Shown here piece after piece: positions 13,921 through 15,907 of a stretch of 15,907 nucleotides of DNA. Below the pieces are notes generated by a model, which worked only from the letters and a program-made list of their open reading frames with translations, was not told where the DNA came from and did not search any database. Made by a program: the position numbers and the translations under genes. Numbering within the stretch: position 1 is the first letter of the stretch; every line of letters starts with the position of its first letter. The DNA is from S144-45 sp015494035 (GTDB lineage: Bacteria > Pseudomonadota > Gammaproteobacteria > Xanthomonadales > Marinicellaceae): assembly GCA_027057345.1 (NCBI GenBank), contig JALUIX010000014.1, positions 1-15,907 of the forward strand, written 5' to 3'.

Positions 13921-15768
13921 ATGAAAAAACTCCTGCTCTGCCTCGCGATAGCCGGCCTGCTGCATGGCTGCGCCAGTCAAACCGTCAATTCTCGTCACAA
14001 CAACACCGACGCGGCCACAGCCAATACCCGGCACAGCGCGGCACCCACCGCCGAGGACGCCAAAGCCTTTATTCGCGGCGTTGAAGCCGCCCTGGAACCG
14101 GCGCTGGAAAAGTCTGCCCGCACTGCTTGGCTACAAGCCAATTTCATTAATTACGACAGCACCTGGCTGGCGGCCAAGTCCGGTGAGGAAATGACCGCCA
14201 TGGCCGTGGCCATGGCCAACGAAGCCAAGAAGTTCAATCATGTGAAGGTGGATCCGGTCACCCGTCGCAAACTGGAAATGATCAAGCTGGGGCTGACCAT
14301 TCCAGCCCCTTCGGATGCCAAAAAGAACGCCGAGCTGGCCCAGATAGCCGCGCAACTGACTTCTATGTACGGCACCGGCAAATACTGCAAGGCCGACGGA
14401 AAATGCTACACCCTGAATGACTTGGAAGCCATCATGACCCATTCCCGCAATCCCGATGAACTGCTGGATGCCTGGGCAGGCTGGCGCACCATTTCTCCGC
14501 CCATGCGGCCCAAATACCAGCGCATGGTGGCCCTGGCCAACGAAGGCGCGCAGGAACTGGGCTATGCCGATACCGGCGCCATGTGGCGTTTGAAGTACGA
14601 CATGCCACCGAATGAATTTTCCGCCGAACTGGATCGACTCTGGACCCAGGTCAAGCCCCTGTATGATGCCCTCCAGTGCCACGTACGGGCCAGGCTCAGC
14701 GAACAATACGGCCAGGACGTAGTGGGCACCGACGGCAAAATCCCCGCTCACCTGCTGGGCAATATGTGGGCGCAGTCCTGGAGCAACATTTACGACCTGG
14801 TCAAACCCGAAAACGAAGGCACACCGGTGGATGTCACCGCCTTGCTGGAAAAAAACCACTACGACGCCATTAAAATGGTCAAAACCGGCGAAGGCTTTTT
14901 TACCTCGCTGGGTTTTGAACCCTTGCCGGAAACCTTCTGGCAACGCTCGCTATTCACCAAGCCGCGTGACCGCGAAGTGGTCTGCCATGCCAGCGCCTGG
15001 GACCTGGACAACAAGGACGACCTGCGCATCAAGATGTGCATCAAGACAGATGAGGAAGACTTCGTCACCATTCATCACGAACTGGGGCACAATTTCTACC
15101 AGCGCGCCTACAAGAACCAGCCCATTATTTTCCGCGAGGGCGCCAACGACGGTTTCCACGAAGCCATCGGCGACACCATCGCCCTGTCCATCACGCCGGA
15201 ATACCTGAAAAAAATCGGCCTGCTGGATAAAGTGCCGGAGTCCAACAGCGATCTTGGGATGTTGATGAAAATGGCCCTGGACAAGGTCGCTTTCCTGCCC
15301 TTTGGCCTGATGATCGACCAATGGCGCTGGAAAGTGTTCAACGGCGAGATTTCCCCGAAACAGTACAACGCCGGCTGGTGGGCACTGCGGGAAAAATACC
15401 AGGGCGTCAAACCGCCGTTGCCTCGCAGCGAAAAAGACTTCGACCCCGGCGCCAAATACCACATCCCCGCCAACACGCCTTACACCCGGTATTTCCTGGC
15501 CCACATTCTCGAATTCCAGTTACACCGGGAACTGTGCAAAGCCGCCGGTTTTGCAGGCGAGCTGCACAAATGCAGCATTTTCGGCAGCGCCGAAGCAGGC
15601 GACAAACTCAAGCGCATGCTGGAACTGGGTGCCTCGCGCCCCTGGCAGGATGCCCTGGAAATCGGCGCCAATTCCCGCGAAATGGACGCCACCGCCATTC
15701 TGGATTACTTCGCGCCCCTGAAAACCTGGCTGGACGAACAAAACGCCGGGCGCGATTGCGGCTGGTGA
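13921..15768 (+). CDS. M2-family (angiotensin-converting-enzyme-like) zinc peptidase, lipoprotein
   Basis: 615 aa. Predicted zinc dipeptidyl-carboxypeptidase, anchored to a membrane facing the periplasm or outside. The signal peptide MKKLLLCLAIAGLLHGC has lipobox LHGC with lipid Cys17. The catalytic motif is HELGH at residues 386-390 (zinc ligands H386 and H390, general base E387), and the third ligand is E414 in FHEAIGD. That spacing of 24 residues after the second His is the same as in human ACE. The C-terminal region also follows ACE closely: AFLPFGLMIDQWRWKVF, YQGVKPPLPRSEKDFDPGAK, YHIPANTPYTRYF (region of the ACE substrate-binding His and Tyr), and ELHKCSIFGSAEAG with conserved Cys. Length and motifs indicate an intact single-domain enzyme. 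Its TGA overlaps the next ATG by one base (TGATG), suggesting translational coupling. The natural substrate is unknown. Confidence 0.95.
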   Translation: MKKLLLCLAIAGLLHGCASQTVNSRHNNTDAATANTRHSAAPTAEDAKAFIRGVEAALEPALEKSARTAWLQANFINYDSTWLAAKSGEEMTAMAVAMANEAKKFNHVKVDPVTRRKLEMIKLGLTIPAPSDAKKNAELAQIAAQLTSMYGTGKYCKADGKCYTLNDLEAIMTHSRNPDELLDAWAGWRTISPPMRPKYQRMVALANEGAQELGYADTGAMWRLKYDMPPNEFSAELDRLWTQVKPLYDALQCHVRARLSEQYGQDVVGTDGKIPAHLLGNMWAQSWSNIYDLVKPENEGTPVDVTALLEKNHYDAIKMVKTGEGFFTSLGFEPLPETFWQRSLFTKPRDREVVCHASAWDLDNKDDLRIKMCIKTDEEDFVTIHHELGHNFYQRAYKNQPIIFREGANDGFHEAIGDTIALSITPEYLKKIGLLDKVPESNSDLGMLMKMALDKVAFLPFGLMIDQWRWKVFNGEISPKQYNAGWWALREKYQGVKPPLPRSEKDFDPGAKYHIPANTPYTRYFLAHILEFQLHRELCKAAGFAGELHKCSIFGSAEAGDKLKRMLELGASRPWQDALEIGANSREMDATAILDYFAPLKTWLDEQNAGRDCGW

Positions 15769-15907
15769 TGGCAACAACGGGCTTTTATTGCCACCACAAA
15801 ACACCGGTCGGCACCCTGTTGCTGGCCGGTGATGGCAAAACCTTGTGGCGCATCGCCTTTTCCGATCCGGCTACCGGCCAGCAACAGGGTGCCGACCGGT
15901 GTTTTGT
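15768..15907 (+). CDS. ogt: Methylated-DNA--protein-cysteine methyltransferase-like (Ogt), 5' fragment cut by window
   Basis: The ATG at 15768 overlaps the peptidase stop and the frame is open to the window end (46 codons). The start, FYCHHKTPVGTLLLAGDG followed by KTLWRIAF, matches the N-terminal domain of Ogt/Ada-type O6-alkylguanine DNA alkyltransferases (typically YYxSPLGxLLLAGDxxGL). The catalytic PCHR motif lies beyond the window. Codons from 15873 on fall in an inverted copy of bases 15796-15830, so the last ~11 residues (TGQQQGADRCF) may not belong to the real protein. The family call depends on about 30 residues. Confidence 0.6.
   Translation, partial: MATTGFYCHHKTPVGTLLLAGDGKTLWRIAFSDPATGQQQGADRCF
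15796..15907. repeat. 35-bp perfect inverted repeat ending exactly at the window end
   Basis: Bases 15796-15830 and 15873-15907 are perfect reverse complements (35 of 35), separated by 42 bp. The right arm stops at the last base of the window, and the first inner pair (15831 against 15872) does not match. The left arm is ordinary ogt coding sequence. A fold-back of this length inside a coding gene is unusual and suggests an assembly or amplification artefact at a contig end. Confidence 0.95.

Noticed and set aside
1..15907. CRISPR arrays, tRNA or rRNA genes, integrase or transposase genes.
   Set aside because: I saw no regularly spaced direct repeats, no tRNA-like cloverleaf with a TTCRANNC arm, no rRNA sequence and no transposase or integrase reading frame. 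The only mobile features are the two miniature elements.

Overview
The window reads as one contig from a moderately GC-rich gammaproteobacterium. This taxonomy is an inference from gene types (TviB/WbpO dehydrogenase, YoaA-type helicase, DUF4389 protein, bacterial ACE-like M2 peptidase, Ogt) and codon usage; no rRNA or tRNA is present to fix it. Genes are dense. Most left-hand and central genes lie on the minus strand; the last 4 kb is on the plus strand.

Layout. 1-1686 (minus): nucleotide-sugar dehydrogenase followed, with an ATGA overlap, by a truncated SDR/epimerase-like gene, the edge of a surface-polysaccharide precursor locus. 1932-3935 (minus): exported protein with two lamin-tail-like modules and no recognisable catalytic domain. 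4141-5913 (plus): divergent asparagine-synthetase-like ATP-dependent amide ligase without the glutaminase cysteine. 5903-9539 (minus): a likely operon of TPR lipoprotein, YoaA/DinG-type Fe-S helicase, small membrane protein and an unknown 212-aa protein. 9676-11675 (minus): a 66-aa unknown protein, a DUF4389 membrane protein and an EamA transporter. 11832-13571 (plus): a Tyr/Asp-rich low-complexity lipoprotein. 13921-15768 (plus): a lipoprotein M2 peptidase, coupled to the start of an ogt-like gene cut by the window end.

The best finding is a pair of about 161-bp palindromic miniature elements (9359-9519 and 13561-13722, opposite orientations). Both sit inside protein-coding genes. The first is flanked by a perfect TTAG duplication. 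Removing it with one TTAG restores a standard lipoprotein signal peptide, so element plus duplication adds exactly 55 in-frame codons between the signal peptide's n-region and its hydrophobic core. The second supplies the stop codon of the Tyr-rich lipoprotein and replaces its last few residues. One reading frame through the element is stop-free in both copies. This resembles protein-coding palindromic elements such as the Rickettsia RPEs, although the ends and duplication look like an IS5-type MITE.

Both window ends deserve caution. The last 35 bases are a perfect inverted copy of sequence 42 bp upstream, which looks like a fold-back assembly or amplification artefact. The first about 350 bases shift abruptly to GC-richer codons inside a conserved nucleotide-binding motif, which could be recombination, transfer or a chimeric join.
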